DNA of 64,000 bases. It comes from Ottowia massiliensis (GTDB lineage: Bacteria > Pseudomonadota > Gammaproteobacteria > Burkholderiales > Burkholderiaceae_C). This document shows, piece by piece, positions 42,496 through 51,030 of the stretch; the stretch's first letter is position 1; each line of letters opens with the position of its first letter. The notes under the pieces are model-generated. The model was not told the DNA's origin, did no database searches, and was given only the letters and a program-made list of their open reading frames with translations. A program made the translations under genes and the position numbers. Location of the stretch: NCBI RefSeq assembly GCF_900240305.1, contig NZ_LT964854.1, positions 558,001 through 622,000 on the forward strand, given 5' to 3'.

Positions 42496-42945
42496 TCAGG
42501 AGAACTTGAGCTTGCCCTTCATCACGCTGCTGTGGCCGGGGAAGGAGCAGAAGAAGGAGTAGTCGCCATCGGTCTTGACCTTGGACATGTCCACGGTGAT
42601 GGTGTCTTCTTCGCCGCCGCCCAGCATCTTGGTGTGGGCCACGATGCGTTCGTCGTTGGGCTTGACGTATTCAGGAGCGCCAGTCTTGATGCCGTCGCCG
42701 ATCACGCCCTTCATGTCTTCGGTCTTGGTGATAACCAAGTTGTGGCCCATGGAGCCTTTGTTCATCTTGCCCACGTGCTTGAGGTGCACCTTGAATTCCT
42801 TGCAGCTCTTATCGACTGCAATTTCCTTCGTGTTGTATTTCATGTTGTCGCCAGCTTCAACGGTGACGTCGCAGGCAGCATGGGCGAAGCCAGCGGTTGC
42901 CATCAAAGCAGCGGCAGCGAGGGCGCGCAGAGCGGTTTTGGTCAT
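42496..42945 (-). CDS. azu: Azurin, periplasmic blue copper protein
   Basis: Electron carrier for denitrification enzymes such as nitrite reductase. 149 residues from the ATG at 42945 (AAAGGAC upstream). Signal peptide 1-23 (ending GFAHA), mature start near A24-C25. Copper ligands: His in MGHNLVI, C133, H138 and M142 in FFCSFPGHSSVM. The azurin disulfide partners C25 and the Cys of DKSCKEF are present. Its neighbour is nnrS, fitting a denitrification setting. Confidence 0.97.
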   Translation of the reverse strand: MTKTALRALAAAALMATAGFAHAACDVTVEAGDNMKYNTKEIAVDKSCKEFKVHLKHVGKMNKGSMGHNLVITKTEDMKGVIGDGIKTGAPEYVKPNDERIVAHTKMLGGGEEDTITVDMSKVKTDGDYSFFCSFPGHSSVMKGKLKFS

Positions 42946-43104
42946 GATGAATGTCCTTTCTGTGGAAAAACGGAACCAGGCGAACAAACCCGGAACCAGC
43001 GCGCATTCTATGGCGCATGCGCCGCGTTTGCTCAAGAACGGCTGCGACCTCTTCGCAACGCCGCACGTCGCTTAGAGGACGGCGCGCCCAAACCTGTCAT
43101 CCCA

Positions 43105-44484
43105 TCATGGAGATAGCGGAGCTGAATCCGCAGGCGCGAAGGCAGCTTCTTGCGGCGTGTCCAGCACGCCATCGCAGCCGCCTTGCCCGTCGGCGCGCGG
43201 GCGCCAGAAAACGGGCAGCATGCGCCAGCTCATCAGCGCGAAGGCGGCGCACCACAGCAGGGCGGCCGCGCCCATCAGCAGCGCCGTGGCATCCAGCGCG
43301 TAGGCGCAGGCGCGCAGCACGGCGCTGGCCGCCACCAGGGCCGCGCCCGCCAGCACCCAGGGGCGGCCGTTTTTTTCCAGCCCGCTGTGCGTGTAGCCCG
43401 CAATGCACATCACCACGAAAACCGACAGCCCCAGCGCCCCTGCCGTGAGCAAATGCAGCCCCGCATTCGGCGGCAGCCCCGTCAGCAACCCCACACCCGT
43501 CAGCGCGTAGCCCGCCGCCATGAAGGCGTAAGCCGCATACAGCATCAGCGGCCAGGGGCGCAGCAGCGGGCGGCCCACGTGCCAGTCGCCCATCAGGTTC
43601 AGCACGGCGCAGGCGGCGGCCAGGGCCAGCCAGGCGCTGGTGCGCGCGCCCGGCTCCCACCACTGGGCGGCGGTAAACAGGGCAATGGCCAGCATGGCCA
43701 GATTGCGGCGCGGCGGCCGGGCCAGGTAGCGGCGCGTCTCGCGCGTGGCCTCGTATTCCGGGTCTTGCTGGCGGCTTTCCACGGCGCGACGCGCCGCCTC
43801 GCTGTCGTCAATGCTGGCATTGACGATGCTCATGGAAATGCGGCTCATCGCCACGATGATCAGCACCATCAGCGCCCCCAGCAGCCCATGCAGCCAGCGC
43901 ATGGGCGGCTCGCCGCGCAAGGCATCGGCATAAAAGCCGGCCGTGGCCGCCATCATCAGCGCCAGCGTCCAGGCGAATGAAAGATGCCTGCGCTCCGGCG
44001 CGCGCCACAGCCGGGGCATCAGCAGCGCCAGCAGCAGCGCCATGAAAGCCAAATGCGCCAGGGCCGAGGCCGCCAGGGCCGCCACGGGCCACCAGCCGCT
44101 GCACCAAAAGGCCACCCGCCCCGCCAGCCACAGCCCCGCCAGCCAGCGCACCGGCGCGGCGGCAAAGGCGGGCGTATCCGTGAATTCAGGCACGCCCGTC
44201 AACGCAAAACCCGCCGCCGCCGCCAGCGTAAAGCCCAGCAGCAACTCGTGTGCGTGCCACACAAATGGCCCGCCCGCCACCGCAGGCAGCGGCCAGCCCC
44301 AAAACAGAAAAGCCCCCCAGGCCGCCATCAGCCCCCAGCCCGAGAGCATCGCCAGCGCGAACATCGGCCTGAACGGGCACAGCCACAAAGGATGCGCCAG
44401 CTGCCAGAAGCGGGCTGAAAAACAGGCCGGGCGGGCGCCTTGGGAAAGCAGCGCAGAAGAAACGTTTGGGGAAGCGGCAGGCAT
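43105..44484 (-). CDS. nnrS: NnrS family membrane protein
   Basis: 459 residues, about twelve hydrophobic helices with several conserved His (FVWHAHELLLGF, GYTHSGL). NnrS is a heme- and copper-containing membrane protein linked to nitric oxide stress resistance in denitrifiers. I used the ATG at 44484; a TTG further upstream is possible. Linked in place to azurin and to the nos cluster 30 kb away, it adds to the case for denitrification in this organism. Confidence 0.92.
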   Translation of the reverse strand: MPAASPNVSSALLSQGARPACFSARFWQLAHPLWLCPFRPMFALAMLSGWGLMAAWGAFLFWGWPLPAVAGGPFVWHAHELLLGFTLAAAAGFALTGVPEFTDTPAFAAAPVRWLAGLWLAGRVAFWCSGWWPVAALAASALAHLAFMALLLALLMPRLWRAPERRHLSFAWTLALMMAATAGFYADALRGEPPMRWLHGLLGALMVLIIVAMSRISMSIVNASIDDSEAARRAVESRQQDPEYEATRETRRYLARPPRRNLAMLAIALFTAAQWWEPGARTSAWLALAAACAVLNLMGDWHVGRPLLRPWPLMLYAAYAFMAAGYALTGVGLLTGLPPNAGLHLLTAGALGLSVFVVMCIAGYTHSGLEKNGRPWVLAGAALVAASAVLRACAYALDATALLMGAAALLWCAAFALMSWRMLPVFWRPRADGQGGCDGVLDTPQEAAFAPADSAPLSP

Positions 44485-44513
44485 CGTGGCAAAAAGCAAC
44501 AGTCAAAAAAACC

Positions 44514-44567
44514 GGCAGGCGTGGCAGGCGTGGCAGGCGCGGCAGGCGCGGCAGGCGCGGCAGGCGC
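44514..44567. repeat. Six tandem copies of a 9-bp unit
   Basis: GGCAGGCGT twice then GGCAGGCGC four times, exactly in register (54 bp), between nnrS and azlD. Too short in unit for CRISPR; a microsatellite prone to copy-number change. Confidence 0.9.
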
Positions 44568-44636
44568 AATCATGAACCCGCGCGCCATCACCCGCGCATT
44601 GTCGGGCGGCGGGCTGCTCTGCCGCGCTTTCAAAAG

Positions 44637-44936
44637 CTATTTCATCCAATGCCCCAGCAGGCCGGACGAAACCACGCCCAGCAAAACCGTGGGCAGCATG
44701 GGCAGGCGGCTGGCGGCCGCCGCCGTCAGCGCAATGGCAATCAGCTCGTGCGGCTTGTCGGAAACGAAATAAGGGGCGATCACCGCAATCAGCACGCAGC
44801 CGGGCGCAGCTTGCATGACGCTGGCGGCGCGCTGGCTCAATGTGCGATTGCGCAAGGCGAAAAAACCCATCAGCCGCGTGGAATAAGTCACGCCCAGCAT
44901 GCTGAGAAAAACCAGAAAGGATTCGAGCGAAATCAT
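44637..44936 (-). CDS. azlD: AzlD-type branched-chain amino acid exporter subunit
   Basis: 99 residues, three to four membrane helices, with the family start SLESFLVFLSMLGVTYSTR. The small partner of AzlC in a two-component exporter of branched-chain amino acids. Start overlaps the azlC stop by 4 nt. Confidence 0.9.
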   Translation of the reverse strand: MISLESFLVFLSMLGVTYSTRLMGFFALRNRTLSQRAASVMQAAPGCVLIAVIAPYFVSDKPHELIAIALTAAAASRLPMLPTVLLGVVSSGLLGHWMK

Positions 44937-45643
44937 TTTGAACCGCTGCGGAAATACGCCGCCGCCAGGCCCGACAAGGCCCCCGCCGGCACATACCACG
45001 CGCCCGGCGCCAGCCGGTAAGTCAGCGCCGCCACGAGCAGACTCACCAGCCAGGGAAGCGCCGCTGAAAATCCTTTCCACATGCCGCGAAGCAAAACCAG
45101 AAAAACGGCGGGAAACGCCATGCCAAAGCCCCAGGCCGCCACGTCGCCAAACAGCGGCCCCACCGCCGCGCCCAGGGCCGCGAAAACAATCCAGGTGGAA
45201 TACAAAATGGCGCAAACGCCCGCGTAAAACGGCAAATTGAACGAAGGCAGCCCCAGCGCCTGCCGCCGCCGCACTTCCCCCAGGCCCATTGCCCAGCTTT
45301 CATCGCACATGAAAAACAGGGCGGGCAGCGCTTTTTTCAATGGCATATCGCGCAGAAAAGGCGCCAGCGCCGCGCCCATGAGTATGTGGCGCGAATTGAT
45401 CATGAATGTGACGGTGGCGATCAGCCATATGGGCTGCGGATGCGCCCATAAATTCACGGCGGCAAATTCGGAGCCGCCAGCAAAATTCATTCCCGTCATC
45501 AGCAGCATTTCCAGCCAGCTCATGCCTTTTTGCCCGCCTTGCACGCCCAGAATAATGGCAAAAGGCAGCAGGCCAATCAGCATGGGTGCGCTTTCCCGCG
45601 CGCCGCGAAAAAACTCCAGGCGGGATGAGTCATTTTCAGTCAT
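44933..45643 (-). CDS. azlC: AzlC-type branched-chain amino acid exporter subunit
   Basis: 236 residues from the ATG at 45643. Membrane protein with the AzlC signature GARESAPMLIGLLPFAIILG and FAGGSEFAAVNLW, then INSRHILMGAALAPFL. Works with AzlD to export leucine-type amino acids; the leu biosynthesis genes lie a few kb away, though not in the same unit. Confidence 0.93.
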   Translation of the reverse strand: MTENDSSRLEFFRGARESAPMLIGLLPFAIILGVQGGQKGMSWLEMLLMTGMNFAGGSEFAAVNLWAHPQPIWLIATVTFMINSRHILMGAALAPFLRDMPLKKALPALFFMCDESWAMGLGEVRRRQALGLPSFNLPFYAGVCAILYSTWIVFAALGAAVGPLFGDVAAWGFGMAFPAVFLVLLRGMWKGFSAALPWLVSLLVAALTYRLAPGAWYVPAGALSGLAAAYFRSGSK

Positions 45644-45701
45644 GTGCGATGCGAATAAATGCGAAAAATAAATGCAAGGAAAATGAAATTCAAAAACAGG
45701 C

Positions 45702-46199
45702 TCATTCGTCCAGGCTGATGGCGCAATGCACAGGCCGCGCGCCCAGCGCCTGCACGCAGGCCTGCGGGTTGATTTGCACAATAAAGCCACGGCGGCCGCC
45801 GTTGATGGCGATTTGGGGCAGCTCCAGGATGCTTTGCTCGACATACACGGGCATGGCGCGGCGCGTGCCAAAAGGCGAAGTGCCGCCAACCTGGTAGCCG
45901 CTGTGGCGTTCGGCCACGGCAGGCTCGCATGGCTGCACGGTTTTGACGCCAATTTGCCGCGCCAGCTGCCGGGTGGAGACTTTGCGGTCGCCGTGCATGA
46001 GGACGATGAGCGGACGGGCGTGCTCGTCTTGCATGACGAGGGTTTTGATCACGGCGTGCGCGCTCAGCCCCAGCGCCGCCGCGCCTTGCAGGGCGCCGCC
46101 GTGGGGCTGGTAGTCATAGGCGTGGCCGGTGTAGGGCACGCCGTGCTGGCGCAGCCAGACGGTGGCGGGCGTCTGGCTGACGTGGCGTTCTTTTTTCAT
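45702..46199 (-). CDS. ybaK: YbaK/EbsC family aminoacyl-tRNA deacylase
   Basis: 165 residues of the YbaK/ProX-type editing domain that hydrolyses Cys-tRNA(Pro). Visible blocks: VIKTLVMQDEHARPLIVL with the key Lys, GDRKVSTRQLARQIG, and GYQVGGTSPFGTRRAMPVY. Length normal. Upstream of azlC in the same direction. Confidence 0.92.
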   Translation of the reverse strand: MKKERHVSQTPATVWLRQHGVPYTGHAYDYQPHGGALQGAAALGLSAHAVIKTLVMQDEHARPLIVLMHGDRKVSTRQLARQIGVKTVQPCEPAVAERHSGYQVGGTSPFGTRRAMPVYVEQSILELPQIAINGGRRGFIVQINPQACVQALGARPVHCAISLDE

Positions 46200-46279
46200 G
46201 GCGCTGGTTCATGGCCTGGCCGCAAGGGGCGCGCGGCGCGGAATGGGCGGGGGCTGGCAGCAGTGGGCAAGCAGGCGTA

Positions 46280-46367
46280 TTTTGCTATTTTATCCATAGC
46301 ATGAGGTCCTAGTGGAATCTGCGTAAAACGGTTTTTTCACCCCTCTGAATTTGCTCTTGTTTTTGAT
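46280..46367 (-). repeat. 87-bp family repeat, copy 14 (reverse)
   Basis: TTTGCTATTTTATCCATAGC, then ATGAGGTCCTAGTGGAATC, then GAATTTGCTCTTGTTTTTGAT. In the 326-bp gap between ybaK and the aldo/keto reductase gene. Confidence 0.9.
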
Positions 46368-46439
46368 GCCGTGCAGTGGAAGGGGGCCTGCCGCGAGGGG
46401 CGGCAGTGCAGGCCGGGATGGGCAGCAAGGCGCAGACGG

Positions 46440-46515
46440 GTCTGGCAGCCCGGCGAGGATTGGCCGCGCCGCAAAGCGCCTTGAGTCCGCGCTTTTGCTC
46501 CCACGGACAGATGGC
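46440..46515. repeat. Family 2 element, partial copy
   Basis: The internal and right part CCCGGCGAGGATTGGCCGCG and CCGCGCTTTTGCTCCCACGG match the 39759 and 11260 elements; the ends are not well preserved. Confidence 0.5.
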
Positions 46516-46525
46516 GGGCAGTCTC

Positions 46526-47596
46526 TCAGCTGGCGGGGTCGCGCATTTCAAGGCGGATGGCGTCGATGGCTTGCAGCAGGTCAGGCGGCAGCGTCACGCT
46601 CCAGGCGTCGAGGTCTTCGTCCAGTTGCGCCAGCGAGGTCACGCCGATGATGGTGCTGGCCACGCGCCAGGAGCGGTAGCAGAAGGCCAGCGCCATTTGC
46701 GTGGGCGTGAGGCCGTTTTCGCGCGCCAGGCGGTTGTAGCGGCGGGCGGCTTCAAAAGCCTGCGGGCGGCCCCAGCGCTGGCTTTTGGCGCGCTCGCCGT
46801 TCATGCGGCCAGCGGGCGCTTGCGGCACGCCAAAGCCGGTGGCGTCGTATTTGCCCGTCAGCAGGCCGAAGGCCAGCGGCGAGTAGGCCAGCAGTCCCAC
46901 GCCCAGGCGGTGGCAGGTTTCGTCCAGCCCGTTGTCGTAGGCGCGGCTGGTGAGGCAGTAGGGGTTTTGCACGCTCACGGGCCGGGGCAGGCCGTGGGCC
47001 TCGGCCAGGCGCACGAATTCGTGCACGCCGTAGGGCGTTTCGTTGGACAGGCCGATGGCCCGCACTTTGCCCGCCTGCACCAGCTTTTGCAGGGCCTGAA
47101 GCTGCTCCAGGATGGGCGTTTGCGCGCTCTCTTGCGCCGGGTCGTAATACATCTGCCCGAAGCGGGGCGCATGGCGCTCCGGCCAGTGAATCTGGTAGAG
47201 GTCGATGACTTCGGTTTGCAGGCGGCGCAGCGAGCCTTCGCAGGAGGCGATGATGTCGGCGGCCGTCATGCCCTTGCCAGGGCGCAGCCAGGGCATGTCC
47301 CGCGCGGGGCCGGCCACTTTGGTGGCCAGGGTCACGCGCTGGCGCATGCCGGGGCGCTGGCGCAGCCAGCGGCCCATGAAGGTTTCCGTCGCCCCGGCGG
47401 TGGCAGCGCTGGGGGGCACGGGGTACATCTCCGCCGTGTCGAGAAAGGTCACGCCGCGCTCCACGGCGCGGTCCAGTATGGCGTGCGCGTCCGCCTCATT
47501 CACCTGTTCGCCAAAGGTCATGGCGCCCAGGCAGATGGGGGTCACGCGCAGCGGGCCGAGGGCGATGGGCGTCAGGGGTTTCATGGGCCGGCTCAT
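46526..47596 (-). CDS. Aldo/keto reductase, Tas-like
   Basis: 356 residues of NADPH-dependent TIM-barrel oxidoreductase. Catalytic Asp and Tyr in FLDTAEMYP, Lys in LATKVAG, substrate-side His in YQIHWPER, and the cofactor segment at IIGVTSLAQLDEDL. Closest in style to E. coli Tas. It overlaps leuB by 4 nt (ATGA) and so is co-transcribed at the end of the leu unit; its substrate is unknown. Confidence 0.88.
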   Translation of the reverse strand: MSRPMKPLTPIALGPLRVTPICLGAMTFGEQVNEADAHAILDRAVERGVTFLDTAEMYPVPPSAATAGATETFMGRWLRQRPGMRQRVTLATKVAGPARDMPWLRPGKGMTAADIIASCEGSLRRLQTEVIDLYQIHWPERHAPRFGQMYYDPAQESAQTPILEQLQALQKLVQAGKVRAIGLSNETPYGVHEFVRLAEAHGLPRPVSVQNPYCLTSRAYDNGLDETCHRLGVGLLAYSPLAFGLLTGKYDATGFGVPQAPAGRMNGERAKSQRWGRPQAFEAARRYNRLARENGLTPTQMALAFCYRSWRVASTIIGVTSLAQLDEDLDAWSVTLPPDLLQAIDAIRLEMRDPAS

Positions 47597-48663
47597 GCCA
47601 GCGCCGCCGCCACGGCGTCGCCCATTTCGCGCGTGCCCACTTTGCGCGTGCCTTCGCTGGCAATGTCGGGCGTGCGCAGGCCCTGGGCGAGCACGGACTG
47701 CACGGCCGCTTCAATGCGGGCGGCGGCTTCGGGCTGGTTCAGGCTGAAGCGCAGCATCATGGCCGCGCTGAGGATGGTGGCCAGCGGGTTGGCGATGCCC
47801 TGGCCGGCAATGTCGGGGGCGCTGCCGTGGCTGGGTTCGTACAGGCCCTGCTTTTTGTCGTTGAGGCTGGCCGAGGGCAGCATGCCGATGCTGCCGGTGA
47901 GCATGGCGGCCTCGTCGCTGAGGATGTCGCCAAAGAGGTTGCCGGTGACGATGACGTCAAACTGCCGGGGCGCGCGCGCCAGCTGCATGGCGGCGTTGTC
48001 CACGTACATGTGATCGAGCTGCACGCCGGGGTATTGGCGGTGCACGTCGCACACCGCGTCGCGCCACAGTTGCGAGGTTTCCAGCACGTTGGCCTTGTCC
48101 ACGCTGGTCACGCGGCCCTGGCGCTTTTGCGCGGCCTGGAAGGCCACGTGGGCGATGCGCTCGATTTCGGGGCGGCTGTAGCGCATGGTGTCAAAGGCTT
48201 CTTCGCTGCCGGCAAAGGGGCCGTCGGGGGCGCTGCGGCGCCCGCGCGGCTGGCCGAAGTAGATGTCGCCCGTCAGCTCGCGGATGATGAGGATGTCCAG
48301 CCCCGCCACGAGTTCGGACTTGAGGCTGGAGGCGTGCGTGAGCGGCGCGTGGCAAATGGCCGGGCGCAGGTTGGCAAACAGCCCCAGCGCCTTGCGCAGG
48401 CCCAGGATGGCCTGCTCGGGGCGCAGATGGCGCTCCAGCTGGTCGTATCGGGGGTCGCCCACGGCGCCAAAGAGCACGGCGTCAGCCTCTTGCGCGAGCC
48501 TGAGCGTGGCTTCGGGCAGCGGGTGGCCGCAGGCGGCGTAGGCCGCGCCGCCCACGGCAGCTTCCTGCATTTCAAGGGGCAGGGCCAGGGCTTTGAGAAC
48601 TTTGACAGCCTCGGCCACGATTTCGGGGCCAATGCCGTCGCCAGGCAGAAGGGCGATTTTCAT
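47593..48663 (-). CDS. leuB: 3-isopropylmalate dehydrogenase
   Basis: Third leucine biosynthesis step: oxidative decarboxylation of 3-isopropylmalate using NAD+. 356 residues. Features: LLPGDGIGPEIV, GAVGDPRYD, RELTGDIYFGQPRG, and NLFGDILSDEAAMLTGSIGM. The C-terminal NAD-binding GSAPDIAGQGIANP block is normal. Confidence 0.96.
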   Translation of the reverse strand: MKIALLPGDGIGPEIVAEAVKVLKALALPLEMQEAAVGGAAYAACGHPLPEATLRLAQEADAVLFGAVGDPRYDQLERHLRPEQAILGLRKALGLFANLRPAICHAPLTHASSLKSELVAGLDILIIRELTGDIYFGQPRGRRSAPDGPFAGSEEAFDTMRYSRPEIERIAHVAFQAAQKRQGRVTSVDKANVLETSQLWRDAVCDVHRQYPGVQLDHMYVDNAAMQLARAPRQFDVIVTGNLFGDILSDEAAMLTGSIGMLPSASLNDKKQGLYEPSHGSAPDIAGQGIANPLATILSAAMMLRFSLNQPEAAARIEAAVQSVLAQGLRTPDIASEGTRKVGTREMGDAVAAALA

Positions 48664-48709
48664 GGGGCGCTTTCGCTTTTCAGGAGTGGAGGAAAGGGGA
48701 AAGAAAGCT

Positions 48710-48853
48710 ATTTGCTTCCGATTTCATAGCTGCTGGCGCTGATTTGGCGGGCGCTGGCGTCGGATACGCCTTCAAAAAAGGGGGCAAAAAAGGCATCACG
48801 CCTTTCCAGCCCTTGTGAAATCAGCGCAGGCAGCTATGGTTCCGGGAGCAAAT
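48710..48853. repeat. Large imperfect inverted repeat between leuD and leuB
   Basis: CATAGCTGCTGGCGCTGATTT (48727-48747) faces AAATCAGCGCAGGCAGCTATG (48817-48837) with one mismatch, and the outer ATTTGCTTCCG / CCGGGAGCAAAT extends it. It would form a long hairpin in the leuD-leuB transcript. Confidence 0.75.
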
Positions 48854-48871
48854 GATTCTGCTGGCAGGCTT

Positions 48872-49516
48872 TCAGAGCGTGTGCGCCAGCCAGGGCTTGG
48901 CGGCCAGGCGGCGGGCCTCGAAGGCGCGGATGCCGTCCTGGTGGCGCAGCGTCAGGCCGATGTCGTCCAGCCCGCCCAGCAGGCAGTATTTGCGGAAGGG
49001 CTGCACGTCAAAGGCGATTTCGCTGCCGTCGGGCTTGACGATGCGCTGGCGCTCCAGATCGATGGTGAGGCGGTAGCCGGGCGTAGCGGCCACTTCGGCA
49101 AAAAGCTGGCTGACCACTTCTTCGGGCTGCACGATGGGCAGCAGGCCGTTTTTGAAGCAGTTGTTGAAGAAGATGTCGGCATAGCTGGGGGCAATGAGCG
49201 CGCGAAAGCCGTATTGCGCAATGGCCCAGGGCGCGTGCTCGCGGCTGGAGCCGCAGCCGAAGTTGCGCCGCGCCAGCAGGATGGAAGCGCCTGCGTAGCG
49301 CGGCTGGTTGAGCACGAAGTCAGGATTGGGCTGGCGGCTGGCGGGGTCCATGCCCGGCTCGCCCTTGTCCAGATAGCGCCATTCGTCAAACAGGTTGGGG
49401 CCGAAGCCCGTGCGCTTGATGGACTTGAGAAACTGCTTCGGGATGATGGCGTCGGTATCCACGTTTTCGCGGTCCATGGGCGCGACGATGCCGGTGTGAA
49501 GGGTGAATTTGTCCAT
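48872..49516 (-). CDS. leuD: 3-isopropylmalate dehydratase small subunit
   Basis: Pairs with LeuC to isomerise 2- to 3-isopropylmalate. 214 residues from the ATG at 49516. Typical VAPMDRENVDTDAIIPKQFL, the FGCGSSREHAPWAI block and NCFKNGLLP. Length normal. Confidence 0.96.
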   Translation of the reverse strand: MDKFTLHTGIVAPMDRENVDTDAIIPKQFLKSIKRTGFGPNLFDEWRYLDKGEPGMDPASRQPNPDFVLNQPRYAGASILLARRNFGCGSSREHAPWAIAQYGFRALIAPSYADIFFNNCFKNGLLPIVQPEEVVSQLFAEVAATPGYRLTIDLERQRIVKPDGSEIAFDVQPFRKYCLLGGLDDIGLTLRHQDGIRAFEARRLAAKPWLAHTL

Positions 49517-49571
49517 GAGATTTGCAGTGTGCGGAAGACGGAAAAAAACGGCAAAAGGCGGCAGGCCGGCC

Positions 49572-49976
49572 TTATTCAAACTCCTCCCACTGGCCGCCGC
49601 CGGCCTCGCACTCCTCGGCCAGCGAGGCCAGCTGGCCCTCGTTGCGGCCATAGTGCCAGGTGTCGAATTCGCCTTCATACGCGCCCCGGCACACGGCGTC
49701 GGCATCGCGCCGGGGGCATTGGGGCAGCCAGGTGAGATTGACGCTGTTGCTGCGGCCCATGCCGCCCGCGTTGTTCCAGGCCACGCCTTCGCAGCGGTCC
49801 TTGATGGCGGAGCGGCTTGTGCCCTTGCGGCCTTGCAGGCAATCGGTAATGACCGTGGGCGCGCCCAGCGTCTGGATGGGCGACTCGATCATGCAGGCGC
49901 GCCCGTTTTGGGCCTGGGCCTGCAAAGGCAGGGCGGCGGCCAGCAAGGCGGCTGAAACCAGAAAATGAAAACGCAT
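49572..49976 (-). CDS. Exported protein of unknown function
   Basis: 134 residues: Sec signal peptide (cleavage near LQAQAQA), then a small mature part with five Cys (ACMI, TDCLQ, DRCEG, PQCPRR, VCRGAY, EECEAG give several possible disulfides). No family recognised. It sits inside the leu cluster between leuD and the GNAT gene. Confidence 0.65.
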   Translation of the reverse strand: MRFHFLVSAALLAAALPLQAQAQNGRACMIESPIQTLGAPTVITDCLQGRKGTSRSAIKDRCEGVAWNNAGGMGRSNSVNLTWLPQCPRRDADAVCRGAYEGEFDTWHYGRNEGQLASLAEECEAGGGQWEEFE

Positions 49977-50005
49977 GAGAAAACTCCGTCAGAAAATCAA
50001 AAAAA

Positions 50006-50479
50006 TCAGGAAAGGCGCTGCTCCATCAGCGTTTTGAGCGGCGCAAGGCCCAGCTTGCGATAAAACCCGGACGCGCTTTCATTGGCCTGCCATACATTCA
50101 GCGTCAGACTGTCGCATTGCTCGCGGCGGGCATATTCAAGAACATATTCATAAAGCCTTTTGCCAATATGCTGACCACGACAGGCGGCGTTCACGCACAA
50201 ATCATCCAGATACAAAACCCGCCGGCCGGCCAATGAAGGGTGGCCTTGCGTTTCCTGCAGTTCGCAAAAGGCATAGCCTTGCACGGCGCCATTTTCGTCT
50301 TCATAAACAAAAACGGGGTTTTGCGCGTCGGCCAGCCGTTTTTCAAGTTCGGCGTCCGGATATTTTCTCCGGCCAATTTTGAAAATGTCGGGCCGCGCCC
50401 GGGCGTGAATATCGTGCACCTGATCCAGCAGCTCGCCTATGCGTTTTTGGTCTTGGGCTTGGGCGCGGCGGATGGTCAT
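50006..50479 (-). CDS. GNAT family N-acetyltransferase
   Basis: 157 residues with the acetyl-CoA fold: beta strand RRVLYLDDLCVNAACRGQ, the pyrophosphate-binding loop R-G-Q-H-I-G-K, then LTLNVWQANESASGFYRKLG. Acyl acceptor unknown. Its place within the leu cluster has no obvious biochemical reason. Confidence 0.87.
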   Translation of the reverse strand: MTIRRAQAQDQKRIGELLDQVHDIHARARPDIFKIGRRKYPDAELEKRLADAQNPVFVYEDENGAVQGYAFCELQETQGHPSLAGRRVLYLDDLCVNAACRGQHIGKRLYEYVLEYARREQCDSLTLNVWQANESASGFYRKLGLAPLKTLMEQRLS

Positions 50480-50515
50480 GGGCGTTTCCTTCGGTCCGGA
50501 CTGCGCATGAAAGAC

Positions 50516-50600
50516 TTAAAAAAAGGAGCAAATCCAAAGAGGGGAAAACGGCGCTCGCGCACTGCCCACCAGGACATCATGCTATGGAATGAAGAGCGGA
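50516..50600 (+). repeat. 87-bp family repeat, copy 15 (left of ecnB)
   Basis: TTAAAAAAAGGAGCAAATC, then ACTGCCCACCAGGACATCATG, then ATGGAATGAAGAGCGGA. Points toward the entericidin gene and the inverted copy beyond it. Confidence 0.85.
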
Positions 50601-50669
50601 AACGAAGAACAGAAACGGCCCCTTGCCCTGCGTGCTGCGCCAGGAGGCGCGGGCAAGAGGCCGCGCCGT

Positions 50670-50807
50670 TCAGTGGCGGTCGGCGGCGCGGTCGATGGCG
50701 CGGCCGCCCGCCTGCACGTCCTGGCCAAGGCCGTGCACGGTGTTGCAGCCGGCCAGCGTGAGGGCGGCCAGCAGGGCGGCAAAGAGGGCGAGGGTGGCTT
50801 TCTTCAT
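50670..50807 (-). CDS. ecnB: Entericidin A/B family lipoprotein
   Basis: 45 residues from the ATG at 50807, with AAAGGAGAG upstream. Lipoprotein signal ending L-A-G-C, then the short conserved NTVHGLGQDVQAGGRAID. The entericidin family includes small envelope peptides linked to stress and programmed lysis. It is commonly found between leuC and leuD in Burkholderiales. Here it is flanked by two 87-bp repeats in opposite orientation. Confidence 0.9.
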   Translation of the reverse strand: MKKATLALFAALLAALTLAGCNTVHGLGQDVQAGGRAIDRAADRH

Positions 50808-50944
50808 GGTTCTCTCCTTTGGTGAGTGGATGTGCCGCCGCGCGGGGAGCGCGCGAGGCTTGCGTGGAGCTTTCTTCTCGTGCGGCGGCATGGGCATTGT
50901 GCCTTTGGGCCGGGCTGGGCCGGCGCGCTGGTTTTGGCGCTGAT

Positions 50945-51030
50945 TTCGCTCCTGCTTCCATAGCGTGATGTCCTGGTGGACAGTGCGCGAACGCCGTTTT
51001 CTGGCTCCTGAATTTGCTCTGCTTTTTAAA
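50945..51030 (-). repeat. 87-bp family repeat, copy 16 (right of ecnB, reverse)
   Basis: TTCGCTCCTGCTTCCATAGC, then GATGTCCTGGTGGACAG, then GAATTTGCTCTGCTTTTTAA. Ends just at the leuC stop codon. Confidence 0.85.

Noticed and set aside
44514..44567. CRISPR array
   Set aside because: A 9-bp unit without spacers is a simple tandem repeat.
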